Shown here piece after piece: positions 24,649 to 33,561 of a DNA stretch of 64,000 bases; position 1 is the stretch's first letter, and every line of letters begins with the position of its first letter. Made by a program: the position numbers and the translations under genes. The DNA is from an uncultured Hungatella sp. (GTDB taxonomy: Bacteria > Bacillota > Clostridia > Lachnospirales > Lachnospiraceae): contig CAJUPP010000006.1 in the NCBI GenBank assembly GCA_910588325.1, forward strand, positions 17,202 to 81,201, written 5' to 3'. The notes under the pieces were generated by a model, which ran no database searches, was not told where the DNA came from, and worked only from the letters and a program-made list of their open reading frames with translations.

Positions 24649-25557
24649 ATGAACAGCAACAAAAAACAAAACAGGCACTCTGCAGCTTTGAAGAAGAACC
24701 TTGTTGGTTTAATAGGTATTTTAACTATAATGTCATTAACTGCTTGTGGCAATAAACCAGAAGCTTCTGAGGGAGATACACAGAAGGTGCAGACAGAACA
24801 AGAAACAGCCAAGGCCCCACAAGAGGCTGTCAAGGCCCAGCAGGAAACAGCCAAGGCCCAGCAAGAAGCTGCTAAGGCCCCTCAGGAAACGGCCAAGGCC
24901 CAGCAAGAGGCTTCTAAGGCCCCGCAGGAAACGGCCAAGCCCCCGCAGGAAGCTGCTGAGACTTCGCAGGAAACGGAAACGATGGCAGATGGCGTTTATG
25001 TAATGAATGAGCAGGCAGTCGGGAGTACAGAGCCGGAAAGGACAGCAGAAGAACTGCTGGATTTATTTATCAATGGCTCAATAAGCGCAGCTGACTCCGC
25101 AGATTCCACATCGGCATTTTATATTACTGATTTAAATATGGACTCTGGAGAATGGGACTCATATTCTGTTGGAGAGCGATTTGATCTTGACAATGATGGA
25201 GAAAATGAACTCATTATTTGCGGTCCTTATGGCGGAATATACCTTGATGCGCGTGATAACAAGGTATATAAGTTTGCCGGAGGCGATGGCACTGCTCTCA
25301 TTCTTTCTTATACCTGGTATAATGGAGATGTATGGATTATGTATAGCAACAGGTCGAGTGCAGGATTTGAATGTTACCATATGGAACGATTTGAAGGAGC
25401 CGATAACTTAGTGGCAGAAATGAATTTTGGCGAAGAATTTGACATCAATAATGCAGAGGCCGGATTGAAATATACATTAAATGGAACGGAGATTTCTTAT
25501 GATGAATATACAGCATGGTGCAGTAAAATTTTTGCCGCCGAAGTAAGTACGAACTGA
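24649..25557 (+). CDS. Lipoprotein with Gln/Ala/Lys-rich repeat stalk
   Basis: 302 residues from the ATG at 24649, after CAGGAGG; an out-of-frame ATG at 24645 is a decoy. A type II signal peptide ends LTACG, with lipidated Cys33. Residues ~50-110 are a repeated stalk of 14-residue units of the form KAQQEAAKAPQETA. The C-terminal ~190 residues form a compact domain (ADGVYVMNEQAV, then RFDLDNDGENELIICG, a calcium-site-like DxDxDG pattern) that I do not recognise as a named family. It is probably attached to the membrane outer face, with the stalk spanning the wall. It follows the AgrC/AgrA-like pair closely, so it may be their target or an accessory sensor. Confidence 0.78.
   Translation: MNSNKKQNRHSAALKKNLVGLIGILTIMSLTACGNKPEASEGDTQKVQTEQETAKAPQEAVKAQQETAKAQQEAAKAPQETAKAQQEASKAPQETAKPPQEAAETSQETETMADGVYVMNEQAVGSTEPERTAEELLDLFINGSISAADSADSTSAFYITDLNMDSGEWDSYSVGERFDLDNDGENELIICGPYGGIYLDARDNKVYKFAGGDGTALILSYTWYNGDVWIMYSNRSSAGFECYHMERFEGADNLVAEMNFGEEFDINNAEAGLKYTLNGTEISYDEYTAWCSKIFAAEVSTN
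24799..24979 (+). repeat. In-frame 42-bp tandem repeat tract
   Basis: About four imperfect copies of a 42-base unit containing CAGGAAACGGCCAAGGCCC, encoding alternating QETAKAQ and QEA(A/S)KAP heptads. Copy number could vary between strains by slippage. Confidence 0.75.
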
Positions 25558-25595
25558 AAGAAAAATTTTGAGCGAAGGAACTTTCAGGAGAATGA

Positions 25596-25805
25596 AGAAA
25601 GGTTGGTACTCTTAACAGCGCTGTTCAGGGAATTGTCTATGGCTGGCACAAATATGCCGCCCCAAAGCCTGTCGGTAGTTTGGGCAGACCCGGCAGGCGG
25701 AGTGCAGATGCGGTCTGCTCCCGGCTTCATAATCTCGCCGATTACTCTTTTGCCGGAAAGGAAACGGCAAAATTTTACGAAAAAACTATTGAAAAAACTT
25801 CATAA
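25596..25805 (+). other. Possible gene remnant in a 369-base gap
   Basis: In one frame the gap 25558-25926 encodes 69 protein-like residues without an initiator: VGTLNSAVQGIVYGWHKYA, then a basic segment (GRPGRRSADAV), then LADYSFAGKETAKFYEKTI to a TAA. The overlapping ATG/TTG-started frame at 25603 looks less protein-like. No family is recognised. The remainder of the gap is AT-rich and holds a palindrome. Confidence 0.25.
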
Positions 25806-25814
25806 GTGTATTAA

Positions 25815-25839
25815 ACTGTATTAATAATGTTAATACAGT
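25815..25839. promoter_or_regulatory. Perfect palindrome upstream of the ABC exporter
   Basis: ACTGTATTAA and TTAATACAGT pair exactly around a 5-base centre, about 90 bases before the membrane fusion protein. The AT-rich dyad without a T-run looks more like a repressor operator (TetR/MarR size) than a terminator. No cognate regulator is adjacent. Confidence 0.45.
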
Positions 25840-25926
25840 AAAAATATAATAAAAATATATGAAGACTTTTTATAGGATCAATCGTTATAAAAATAGCTGA
25901 ACTGGTTTAGAAAGGAGACTTAAGAG

Positions 25927-27504
25927 ATGACACAGGAGGAAAAGAGGGAAGCGATGGAGAGGGAGAACATAGAAGGAACTGCCGGGATGAGGGGTCAGGA
26001 CGGAATAGATGAGGCTCAGGGAGACGGGTTTTCGGAAGGACAGAAGGAAGCCAGGGAAACGATGGAGGAGGAAGACTTAACTCAGAAGGAGGCGGAGGCT
26101 GCGGTGGCATGGATTGCAGAGGACGCCCAGCTGGATGCGGAACTGGAGGCTCTCATGAAGGAGGATACTTCCGGAAAGAAGAAAAAGAAGAAGAAAAAGG
26201 CGGAAAAGGCAGCGCGCTTCGGAAAAGAGGGAAAGGCCGGAAGAAAGAAATTTTTTAACTGGAAGGCCTGGAGCCGGAAGCGGAAGATTCTCACCGTGGG
26301 AGCTGTGGCTCTGGCCGCCGTGGCGGCAGTCAATGTGTTCGGGGGAAAGAAGGAGGGCGGCGCTATGCCGGTTTCCGCCATGCCTCTGACCCTGGGAAGC
26401 GTCACGGAGGATTTGACGGTCAGCGGTCCCATATCAGGTACGGACAGCGTGGATGTGGTGTCCAGCCTTCACGCCGAGGTGACGGAGATTCTCATAAAGG
26501 AAGGAGACCGGGTGGAGAAGGGGCAGCTGCTGGCACTGATTGATACCAGCGATATTCAGAAGGAAGTGGATATTGCCCAGAACGCCTATGATCTGGCGGT
26601 TACTACATATAATGAGCAGCAGATTCAGGCGGAAAACGGATATGCCAAGGCCCTTCAGGACTATGAGGCGGCCAGGGGCGAGTACGACCGCACCAATGTG
26701 CTGTACCAGGCAGGAAGCGTGTCCAGAGTGGAGTGGGAGACAGCCAGGAATCAGATGAATGACGCTCAGAGAGCCATCAAGAATTTTACTCTGGTAGACG
26801 GCAGGCCGGTGGCCAATGAATCCTACAGCCTTCAGATAAAGAATGCGGAGTTTGAGCTGGAGAAGAAAAAGGAGCAGCTGGAGGACTGTCAGGTGGTAAG
26901 CCCTATTGCAGGTACTGTGACCCGAGTCAACGTAAAGGTAGGCCGGTTCGCAGACAAGATTGATGACGACAAGCCTATGTTTATCATCGAGAATCTGGAT
27001 GTGCTGGAGATGAAGATTGAGATCAGCGAGTATTCCATCGGCAAGGTAGCCGTAGGGCAGGAGGTGGAGATCAGCGCCGATATCTTAGGCGGAGACACGG
27101 TAAAGGGAACCGTGACGGCCATCTCTCCCACCGGTGAGATGAAGAGCAGCGGCGGATCCACAGAGCGTGTGATTCCTACTACCATCCGGATCGAAGACAG
27201 GGACACCAAGCTTATCGCCGGAATCACGGCCAGGGCCAAGATTGTGCTCAATGAGGCACAGCAGGTTCTGGTGGTTCCCATGACAGCCGTTCTGGAGGAC
27301 GGGGAAGGAAGCTATGTGTTTGCCATAGAGAACAATGTGCTGAAAAAGGTGCCTGTGAATATCGGCGTGGAAAGCGATATCCAGATGGAGATAACGCCGG
27401 TGGAGGAGGGCGCCCTGGCAGAGGGGACGCAGATTGTATCGGCGCCTTCCATGGCTTTGACAGACGGAATGCAGGTAGTGGTTATGCCGTCCCCGTCCAT
27501 GTAA
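25927..27504 (+). CDS. Membrane fusion protein of a MacAB-type ABC exporter
   Basis: 525 residues. The N-terminal ~120 residues are an unusual cytoplasmic extension: acidic and Glu-rich at first, then a run of eight lysines and more basic sequence (GKEGKAGRKKFFNWK). A single membrane anchor follows (ILTVGAVALAAVAAVNVFG). The extracytoplasmic part is a standard RND/ABC adaptor: a lipoyl half (EILIKEGDRVEKGQLLALID), a coiled-coil hairpin (~225-325), the second lipoyl half (CQVVSPIAGTVTRVNVKVG), and beta-barrel/proximal domains (EVEISADILGGDTVKGTVTAISP). It works with the ATPase and permease that follow to export an unknown peptide or small molecule. Confidence 0.9.
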   Translation: MTQEEKREAMERENIEGTAGMRGQDGIDEAQGDGFSEGQKEARETMEEEDLTQKEAEAAVAWIAEDAQLDAELEALMKEDTSGKKKKKKKKAEKAARFGKEGKAGRKKFFNWKAWSRKRKILTVGAVALAAVAAVNVFGGKKEGGAMPVSAMPLTLGSVTEDLTVSGPISGTDSVDVVSSLHAEVTEILIKEGDRVEKGQLLALIDTSDIQKEVDIAQNAYDLAVTTYNEQQIQAENGYAKALQDYEAARGEYDRTNVLYQAGSVSRVEWETARNQMNDAQRAIKNFTLVDGRPVANESYSLQIKNAEFELEKKKEQLEDCQVVSPIAGTVTRVNVKVGRFADKIDDDKPMFIIENLDVLEMKIEISEYSIGKVAVGQEVEISADILGGDTVKGTVTAISPTGEMKSSGGSTERVIPTTIRIEDRDTKLIAGITARAKIVLNEAQQVLVVPMTAVLEDGEGSYVFAIENNVLKKVPVNIGVESDIQMEITPVEEGALAEGTQIVSAPSMALTDGMQVVVMPSPSM

Positions 27505-27638
27505 CCGTCAGGGCTGCGATATCGGTACTGTACTGCGGATATTCCGGTGAATAAGCCGCCGGTTTTCTTCAATGCAGTGCCAATGCAGGAAACGGTTACC
27601 TGAGATTGAAATCTGACGGCAGAATGGAGACTGGCAAA

Positions 27639-28592
27639 ATGAAAACAATATCATTAACATGGAAGAAACGAAAAATTCCTTCTTATCTGACGGAAAATGT
27701 CAGCGAGGACCTGATTGTGCTGGAGAATCTGGTTAAGATCTACGATACCGGCCTGATTAAGGTCCTTGGACTTAAGAAGATTAACTTGACTATCAAACGG
27801 GGTGAATTTGTGGCCATCATGGGAAAATCCGGATCCGGCAAATCCACTCTCATGAACATCCTGGGATGTCTGGACAGACCTACCCTGGGGCATTATTATC
27901 TTGACGGAATCGACACGGCCTCCATGAATCCCAACGAGTTATCGGAGATCCGCAACTTTAAGATCGGGTTTGTGTTCCAATCCTTTAACCTGATCTCCCG
28001 TACATCAGCCTTAAAAAATGTGGAGCTTCCCATGACCTATGCAAAGAAAGGGAAGAAGGAGAGGCGGGAGCGGGCCATGGAGCTTTTAAAACGGGTGGGG
28101 CTGGAAAGCAGGGCGGACCACATGCCCAACGAGCTGTCCGGAGGGCAGCGGCAGAGGGTTGCCATTGCCAGGGCCCTGGCCAACGAGCCGCCTCTTATCC
28201 TGGCAGATGAACCTACGGGAAACTTAGACACAGCGGCCTCCGAGGAGATCATGCAGCTGTTTTCAGACCTCCACAGGGAAGGGGCCACGGTGGTGGTGGT
28301 TACTCATGAGGAGAATATTGCCGCCTTTACGGACCGGATTGTCCGTTTTCAGGACGGAGTGATTATCAGTGATACATACAGAAAGAAGGAGGACGGGGAG
28401 CGAAGCCTCCGGACAGACCAGACAGAACAGCTGGCGGAGGAGCTGTGGGCGGCACAGTCCATAAGCGCAAGGGAAGGCGAAGCTGCCAGGTCTGATCATA
28501 TGGAAATGTATGCCGGGATTGCCGGGGCAGATGCCCTGGGAGAGCAGAGCCGGGACAGCCGGCCGGGAAAGGAGAATCCACATGTTATTTGA
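27639..28592 (+). CDS. ABC exporter ATPase (MacB/LolD type)
   Basis: 317 residues from the ATG at 27639, eight bases after GGAGA; a TTG at 27606 and an ATG at 27624 are weaker starts. ATPase motifs: Walker A GKSGSGKST, Q-loop FVFQSFNLI, signature LSGGQRQRVAIARAL, Walker B LILADEPTGNLD, and the switch histidine in VVTHEE. The nucleotide-binding domain is ~230 residues, followed by an unusual ~70-residue acidic/Ser-rich tail of no known fold. The first ~35 residues (TWKKRKIPSYLTENVSEDL) are also extra. Its end overlaps the permease start by 11 bases. Confidence 0.92.
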   Translation: MKTISLTWKKRKIPSYLTENVSEDLIVLENLVKIYDTGLIKVLGLKKINLTIKRGEFVAIMGKSGSGKSTLMNILGCLDRPTLGHYYLDGIDTASMNPNELSEIRNFKIGFVFQSFNLISRTSALKNVELPMTYAKKGKKERRERAMELLKRVGLESRADHMPNELSGGQRQRVAIARALANEPPLILADEPTGNLDTAASEEIMQLFSDLHREGATVVVVTHEENIAAFTDRIVRFQDGVIISDTYRKKEDGERSLRTDQTEQLAEELWAAQSISAREGEAARSDHMEMYAGIAGADALGEQSRDSRPGKENPHVI

Positions 28593-29796
28593 GAATATGG
28601 CAATGGCTTTTTCTGCCATACGGGCCAACAAGATGCGGTCGTTCTTAACCATGCTGGGTATCATCATCGGAATCGGATCCGTCATCTCCATCGTGTCCAT
28701 CGGAGACACTATGCGCAGCCTGTTTTCCGATTTGTACAAGAATGTGGGAATCACCCAGGCCTATATCAGCATCGGTTACTGGGTGGATGATGTGCGGCAG
28801 AGCGATTATTTTACACTGGATGATCTGGCGCGGGTGAAGGAGATTTTCGGAGACGAGATTACGTATATTGACAGCGGCGCCAGTGCTTCTGCGGAAGCCA
28901 TCTACAAGAGAACAACCCTGAATTTTGATTACACCGGTATTGATTACAATTATATCGATGTACAGCCAGTGGATATTGTGTACGGCCGGTATCTGAATGA
29001 GGGAGATATCCTAGGCAGAAGGAAAAACGTGGTGATGGATGTGGACAGCGCCAGAATGCTGTTCGGAGAGGAAAATGCCGTGGGAAAGACCTTCCGCACC
29101 ACCATCTACGGCGATACGGATACCTACACGGTGGTAGGTGTCTACAAGGAGGATATCAATGCGTTCCAGGCCCTGATGATGGGCGGCGGCTCCAGGGAAA
29201 GAGGAAGCGCTTTCCTGCCCTATACCATTTTAACCTGGCCCAACGATTATTTTTACTATCTTCATCTGTATGCCAGCGAGGATATTGATTTCAGCCAGTT
29301 TATGACCAGGATGATCGCATACGTAGCCAAGTCCAAGGGGCGGGAGCCCGGGGATTTCCGTGCGACCACAGCCATGGACGAGATGACCCAGGTTGACTCC
29401 ATGATGGGGGGCCTGTCTATGGCAGTAGGCGGCATTGCGGCTATCTCTCTTCTGGTAGGCGGTATCGGAATCATGAATATTATGCTGGTATCTGTGACCG
29501 AGAGAACCAGGGAGATCGGCATCCGAAAGTCCCTGGGGGCCAAGACAAGGGATATTATGATACAGTTTCTGACGGAATCAGCCATTCTTTCGGCCTGTGG
29601 GGGAATCATCGGCATACTCATCGGCGTAGGCCTGGTATCCCTGGGCGGCATGGCTCTGGGCGTTGGGACTGTGGTAAAGCCCGGCGTTATCATCATGGCG
29701 GTTTCCTTCTCTGCACTGGTGGGCATCTTTTTCGGAATCTACCCTGCTTCCAAAGCAGCCAAGGCAGACCCTATCGATGCGCTGCGTTATGAATAA
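28582..29796 (+). CDS. ABC exporter permease (MacB/FtsX family)
   Basis: 404 residues from the ATG at 28582, after AAAGGAGA; an in-frame ATG at 28510 lies deep in the ATPase gene. Architecture: an N-terminal span (FLTMLGIIIGIGSVISIVSIG), a ~200-residue extracellular MacB periplasmic-core domain, then three C-terminal spans (AVGGIAAISLLVGGIGIMNI; SACGGIIGILIGVGLVSLGG; GVIIMAVSFSALVGIFFGIYPA). The conserved RTREIGIRKSLGA loop and the PIDALRYE terminus are diagnostic. It is a homodimeric exporter with the fusion protein and ATPase upstream. The substrate is unknown; antimicrobial peptides are common for this family. Confidence 0.93.
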   Translation: MLFENMAMAFSAIRANKMRSFLTMLGIIIGIGSVISIVSIGDTMRSLFSDLYKNVGITQAYISIGYWVDDVRQSDYFTLDDLARVKEIFGDEITYIDSGASASAEAIYKRTTLNFDYTGIDYNYIDVQPVDIVYGRYLNEGDILGRRKNVVMDVDSARMLFGEENAVGKTFRTTIYGDTDTYTVVGVYKEDINAFQALMMGGGSRERGSAFLPYTILTWPNDYFYYLHLYASEDIDFSQFMTRMIAYVAKSKGREPGDFRATTAMDEMTQVDSMMGGLSMAVGGIAAISLLVGGIGIMNIMLVSVTERTREIGIRKSLGAKTRDIMIQFLTESAILSACGGIIGILIGVGLVSLGGMALGVGTVVKPGVIIMAVSFSALVGIFFGIYPASKAAKADPIDALRYE

Positions 29797-29825
29797 AAGG
29801 GTTATGAATAAAAATTCAGATAGCA

Positions 29826-29854
29826 TTGCCAGCAACAAAAATCTGTGCTATACT
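29826..29854 (+). promoter_or_regulatory. Strong sigma-A promoter of the cdaA cluster
   Basis: TTGCCA and TATACT are separated by exactly 17 bases, about 40 bases before the first membrane-protein gene. From here transcription could run through cdaA-ybbR and possibly ptsHI, as no terminator is visible before 35561. Confidence 0.65.
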
Positions 29855-29895
29855 AAAATAATCTATTAGCATAATTGCATAGTGAGGTGATGGCA

Positions 29896-30342
29896 GTGCT
29901 AAACGAAGATAAGATAAAGCTGATGGCCAACATTTCCATGTTTGAGAATCATCAGAAAAAATATATTTCATTGGTAACTCGATATTTTAAAAGCGACTAT
30001 ATAAGCCGGAACCTGCTGAGAGCGTTTTTTGGTTATACTCTCTGTTGGGCTCTGGGCTTTTTGCTGGTTATTTTGTACCGGGCGGAAGGTATTTTTGCTT
30101 CCATGGATTTTGCGGCCCTTCAGGAACAGGCAGTTCGATACGGCAAATACTATGTGGCAGGGCTGGTATGCTATCTGCTGATTGCCCTGATTGTCAGTGT
30201 GAGACGATATAACCGTGGCCTTAAGGAGCAGAAGATATACATCGCAAAGCTTAGGCGTTTAGAAAAACGATATGAGTTCCAGAACAGGACGAAGGAATTG
30301 GGCAAGGAGGTACGCAGACATGATCGCAATGCTGGTATTTAA
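29896..30342 (+). CDS. Uncharacterised two-span membrane protein upstream of cdaA
   Basis: 148 residues if started at GTG 29896, which has GAGG eight bases upstream; the ATG at 29890 is too close to that site. It has a basic N-terminal cytoplasmic region (~45 residues), two membrane spans (FGYTLCWALGFLLVILY and YVAGLVCYLLIALIVSV) and a basic helical C-terminus (RRYNRGLKEQKIYIAKLRRLEKRYE). No family is recognised. It overlaps the next gene by 23 bases. Co-location with the c-di-AMP cyclase genes suggests an envelope or signalling role, by inference only. Confidence 0.65.
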   Translation: MLNEDKIKLMANISMFENHQKKYISLVTRYFKSDYISRNLLRAFFGYTLCWALGFLLVILYRAEGIFASMDFAALQEQAVRYGKYYVAGLVCYLLIALIVSVRRYNRGLKEQKIYIAKLRRLEKRYEFQNRTKELGKEVRRHDRNAGI

Positions 30343-31282
30343 AGAGAAGATGAAGCTGTTTTACAGCAGATTTGAGATGCTTTTGATTCCCGTGATCCGT
30401 TTTACATTAAGTCTTGTAACCTTTTTGATAATCAGCAGAAACGTAGGTTTTATGAACAGGTTAAACAGCCCGGTAATCCTGGTGGTGCTGGCGCTGGCTT
30501 GTTCCATCATGCCTTACGGCATTGCGGTTATTATTGCGGGAGGATTAATCTTAGCTCATATCAGTACCGTATCCATAGAACTGACATTGATTCTTTCCGT
30601 ATGTATGCTGATGGTAGCAGTTTTGTATTATGGATTTCAGCCGGGGGACAGCTATCTTCTTCTAATAACGCCGATTTTTTATATTTTAAAGATCCCCTAC
30701 GCGGTTCCGCTTCTGGTGGGGTTATCCAAGACTCCGGTTGCGGCGGTTCCTGTAGGCTGCGGCACATTTATCTATTATATTCTTCAGTATGTGAAGCAGA
30801 ATGCAGGGGTGCTGACCAATGATGCGTCTTTGGATATTACTCAGAAGTATGTCCAGATTATGAAGTCCATGATAAGCAATAAACTGATGATGCTGATGAT
30901 TGTCGCCTGTGTGACAGGCGTTCTGGTAGTATATTTAATCCGAAGGCTGTCCATAGATTATGCGTGGATGATTGCCATCGTGGTAGGCGCTATTGCACAG
31001 TTAACCGTGATTTTTATCGGAGTTTATATATTTGACGTATCGGCTCCTATGGTGGAGCTTCTGCTGGGTACGTTAGGTTCCATGCTGATTGCCGGTATTT
31101 ATAATTTCCTGATTTTTTCCGTAGATTACAGCAGGACAGAATACACACAGTTTGAAGATGATGACTATTATTATTATGTAAAGGCGGTTCCCAAGCTTAC
31201 AATCTCTACTCCGGATGTGAAAGTACAGAAAATCAACAGTACAAAAGCGCGCCGGAATGGAAGGGGAGATATGGAAAGGTAG
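30320..31282 (+). CDS. Uncharacterised polytopic membrane protein upstream of cdaA
   Basis: 320 residues from the ATG at 30320, after AAGGAGG. About seven to eight hydrophobic spans are visible, for example VIRFTLSLVTFLIISR, VILVVLALACSIMPYGIAV, LILSVCMLMVAVLYYGF and MLMIVACVTGVLVVYLI. The C-terminal ~55 residues are a cytoplasmic tail with an EDDDYYYYVKAVPKL segment and a basic end. I do not recognise a named family. It sits in one reading block with the two-span protein and cdaA, with stop-to-start gaps under 60 bases. Confidence 0.68.
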   Translation: MIAMLVFKEKMKLFYSRFEMLLIPVIRFTLSLVTFLIISRNVGFMNRLNSPVILVVLALACSIMPYGIAVIIAGGLILAHISTVSIELTLILSVCMLMVAVLYYGFQPGDSYLLLITPIFYILKIPYAVPLLVGLSKTPVAAVPVGCGTFIYYILQYVKQNAGVLTNDASLDITQKYVQIMKSMISNKLMMLMIVACVTGVLVVYLIRRLSIDYAWMIAIVVGAIAQLTVIFIGVYIFDVSAPMVELLLGTLGSMLIAGIYNFLIFSVDYSRTEYTQFEDDDYYYYVKAVPKLTISTPDVKVQKINSTKARRNGRGDMER

Positions 31283-31337
31283 TCTGGCGGAGGACCTTTG
31301 AAAAATCGGAACAGATTTGGTATGGGTAGGTGAGGAT

Positions 31338-32216
31338 ATGACGGATATGATTGGTACGCTTTACTCCTGGCTTTCGTTTTTGCCGAAGATCAGCAAGACG
31401 AACGTCCTGGAGATTGTCATTATAGCTTTCCTGATCTACGAAATCATGGTGTGGATCAAGAATACCAGGGCATGGACTTTGCTGAGAGGAATCCTAGTGA
31501 TTCTGGCATTTACGTTCTTTGCATGGGTTTTGAAACTGTACACAATTTTATGGATTCTGGAAAGAATTGCTCTGGTAGCGACTACGGCTCTGGTGATTAT
31601 CTTCCAACCGGAGTTAAGAAAGGCTCTGGAGCAGCTGGGAAGCCGGAATCTTCTGACCAATATTCTTCCTTTTGAGGGAGGCAAGGTTTCGGATGACGTA
31701 TTGACAGAGAAAACGATCAACGAGCTGGTCCGTGCATCGGTGGAGATGGGGAAAGCCAAGACAGGGGCCTTGATGGTGATAGAGCAGGAGACATCCTTAA
31801 AGGATATTGAGAGAACGGGAATTGAAGTTGACGGGGTGGTAACCAGTCAGCTGTTGATTAATATATTTGAACATAACACGCCGCTTCATGACGGTGCGGT
31901 GGTGATACGTGGAAATCGTGTGGCGGCAGCTACCTGTTATCTGCCTCTTTCAGACAATACCAGTATCAGCAAGGATTTGGGAACCAGGCATCGTGCGGCA
32001 GTGGGAATCAGTGAAACCACGGATAGTCTGACGATCGTGGTATCGGAGGAAACCGGACGAATTACTCTGGCGGAGAATGGAAGCCTGACGAGAATCAGTG
32101 ATGCGGACAGCTTAAGCAAGGCATTGTCAGAGAAACTGGGCCAGGAGGAAGAGCATGGAAACCGGTTCAGAATTTGGAAGGGAAGGCTGAAGGATGAAAG
32201 AAAGGCTGACAAATAA
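31338..32216 (+). CDS. cdaA: Diadenylate cyclase CdaA
   Basis: 292 residues from the ATG at 31338, after AGGTGAGG; a TTG at 31317 is less likely. The enzyme condenses two ATP into the second messenger c-di-AMP at the membrane. Three N-terminal spans (VLEIVIIAFLIYEIMVW, ILVILAFTFFAWVLKL, IALVATTALVIIF) precede the DAC domain, which carries the catalytic HDGAVVI motif near residue 180 and the GTRHRAAVG motif ~40 residues later. A charged tail (KLGQEEEHGNRFRIWKGRLKDERK) ends it. The start of the YbbR gene overlaps it by 23 bases, as in other Firmicutes; glmM, the usual third gene, is absent. Confidence 0.95.
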   Translation: MTDMIGTLYSWLSFLPKISKTNVLEIVIIAFLIYEIMVWIKNTRAWTLLRGILVILAFTFFAWVLKLYTILWILERIALVATTALVIIFQPELRKALEQLGSRNLLTNILPFEGGKVSDDVLTEKTINELVRASVEMGKAKTGALMVIEQETSLKDIERTGIEVDGVVTSQLLINIFEHNTPLHDGAVVIRGNRVAAATCYLPLSDNTSISKDLGTRHRAAVGISETTDSLTIVVSEETGRITLAENGSLTRISDADSLSKALSEKLGQEEEHGNRFRIWKGRLKDERKADK

Positions 32217-33522
32217 TCTGGGACTTAAGATTCTGGCTGTGGTCCTGGCCATCTTTATGTGGCTGATTATGGTAAACGTGTCCAATCCTCTGATGACGGA
32301 GACAAAAACGGTTGTCGTTGAGATGGTGAATGAAGATGTTTTGGAGAAATCCAATTTAACATACGAACTGCAGGGGAAAAATACGGTTACTGTCAGTTAT
32401 GATGTGAGGGTCAGGGACCAGTATCGGGTGACTGCCAGTGACTTTTATGCTTATGCAGATCTGTCACAGCTTTATGATGTGACAGGGTCCATACCGGTAC
32501 AGGTAGAGATTGCCAATGACAGTGTGCGGCCATTGATAGAGGGAACGCCTACGGTAAAGCCAGGGGTGGTGCAGATTAAAACCGAACCTCTGCAGAGAAA
32601 GCGTTTTGATCTCAGGGCCCATACCACGGGAACAGAGCAGGAGGGATATGCGTTAGGGCAGGTAACCTTAAATCCCGGATACGTCTATGTAACAGGCCCG
32701 GTATCTGTCATCGGGCAGATCAGTTCGGCAGGAGTGGATCTTAAGATAGATGGCATCAATTCCGATCAGGATGGCATTGCCAGGGTAAAGTTCTATGATG
32801 CCAATGACAATGAACTGAATCTGGGCTCGGAAGTAAAGCTGAATATTGAAGAGGTAGATTATCATATTACAATCTTAAATGTAAAGAGTCTGGCTCTGGA
32901 TTTCCAGGTAGGCGGAACCGTAGAGGAAGGCTATCGTTATACCGGAGTAGAGTGTGACGTAAAGAATGTTTCTGTAGAAGGGCTGAAGGCAGCTTTGGCT
33001 TCCATCAATACCCTGACGATTCCGGAAAGTGTGTTGAATGTAGACGGCGCTACGGGGGATATTCAGGTAGAAGTTGACTTGGCAGAACTTTTGCCGGATA
33101 ATATAACTATGGCCAATGATTCGGTTACGACGGCAGTGGTGACTTTAAGGGTGGAGCCGCTGATGGTGGAAGAGCTGGATTATGATCTGGTTAACGTGGT
33201 GTTTGAGGGGCAGGAGGAGGATTATTCCTACTACTTTGAACAGGATAAGGTGGTGCTTCAGATCAGAGGCCTGGCAGAAGATCTGGATCGGATTCAGAGA
33301 GAGGACATTGTACTTAATATGGATGTGACAGGCATGGGACCAGGTGTCCATCCTGCAAGATTTATGGTACTTTTGAGAGACGGATTTGAACTGGTTGGAC
33401 AGAGTCCTGTCATGATTGTCGTGGAAGATCTGAATGAGGAACCGGATGAGAGCATAGGGGCAGAAGATTCCGAATCAGAATCGGATAATGGCGGCAGCGA
33501 TGCCAGCAAGGAGACAGAATAG
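32194..33522 (+). CDS. cdaR: YbbR-domain protein, CdaA regulator CdaR
   Basis: 442 residues. A single N-terminal membrane anchor (LGLKILAVVLAIFMWLIMVNV) is followed by an extracytoplasmic stretch of repeated YbbR beta-domains, about four, each with a motif like GTPTVKPGVVQIKTEPLQRKRFDL or GYRYTGVECDVKNVSVEG. A Glu/Ser/Asp-rich tail (EEPDESIGAEDSESESDNGG) closes the protein. In other Firmicutes CdaR binds CdaA and adjusts c-di-AMP synthesis. Its coupling to cdaA by overlapping frames fits the same role here. Confidence 0.92.
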   Translation: MKERLTNNLGLKILAVVLAIFMWLIMVNVSNPLMTETKTVVVEMVNEDVLEKSNLTYELQGKNTVTVSYDVRVRDQYRVTASDFYAYADLSQLYDVTGSIPVQVEIANDSVRPLIEGTPTVKPGVVQIKTEPLQRKRFDLRAHTTGTEQEGYALGQVTLNPGYVYVTGPVSVIGQISSAGVDLKIDGINSDQDGIARVKFYDANDNELNLGSEVKLNIEEVDYHITILNVKSLALDFQVGGTVEEGYRYTGVECDVKNVSVEGLKAALASINTLTIPESVLNVDGATGDIQVEVDLAELLPDNITMANDSVTTAVVTLRVEPLMVEELDYDLVNVVFEGQEEDYSYYFEQDKVVLQIRGLAEDLDRIQREDIVLNMDVTGMGPGVHPARFMVLLRDGFELVGQSPVMIVVEDLNEEPDESIGAEDSESESDNGGSDASKETE

Positions 33523-33561
33523 TTGTGGTATAGCATAAAATAATGTGTGAGAGGGATACAT

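Noticed and set aside
24799..24979. Possible CRISPR-like or direct-repeat array
   Set aside because: The repeats are contiguous 42-base coding units in frame with a lipoprotein, with no unique spacers and no cas genes nearby.
25603..25824. 73-codon plus-strand frame in the gap before the exporter
   Set aside because: The frame at 25596-25805 looks more protein-like; this one has no ribosome site and an atypical composition.
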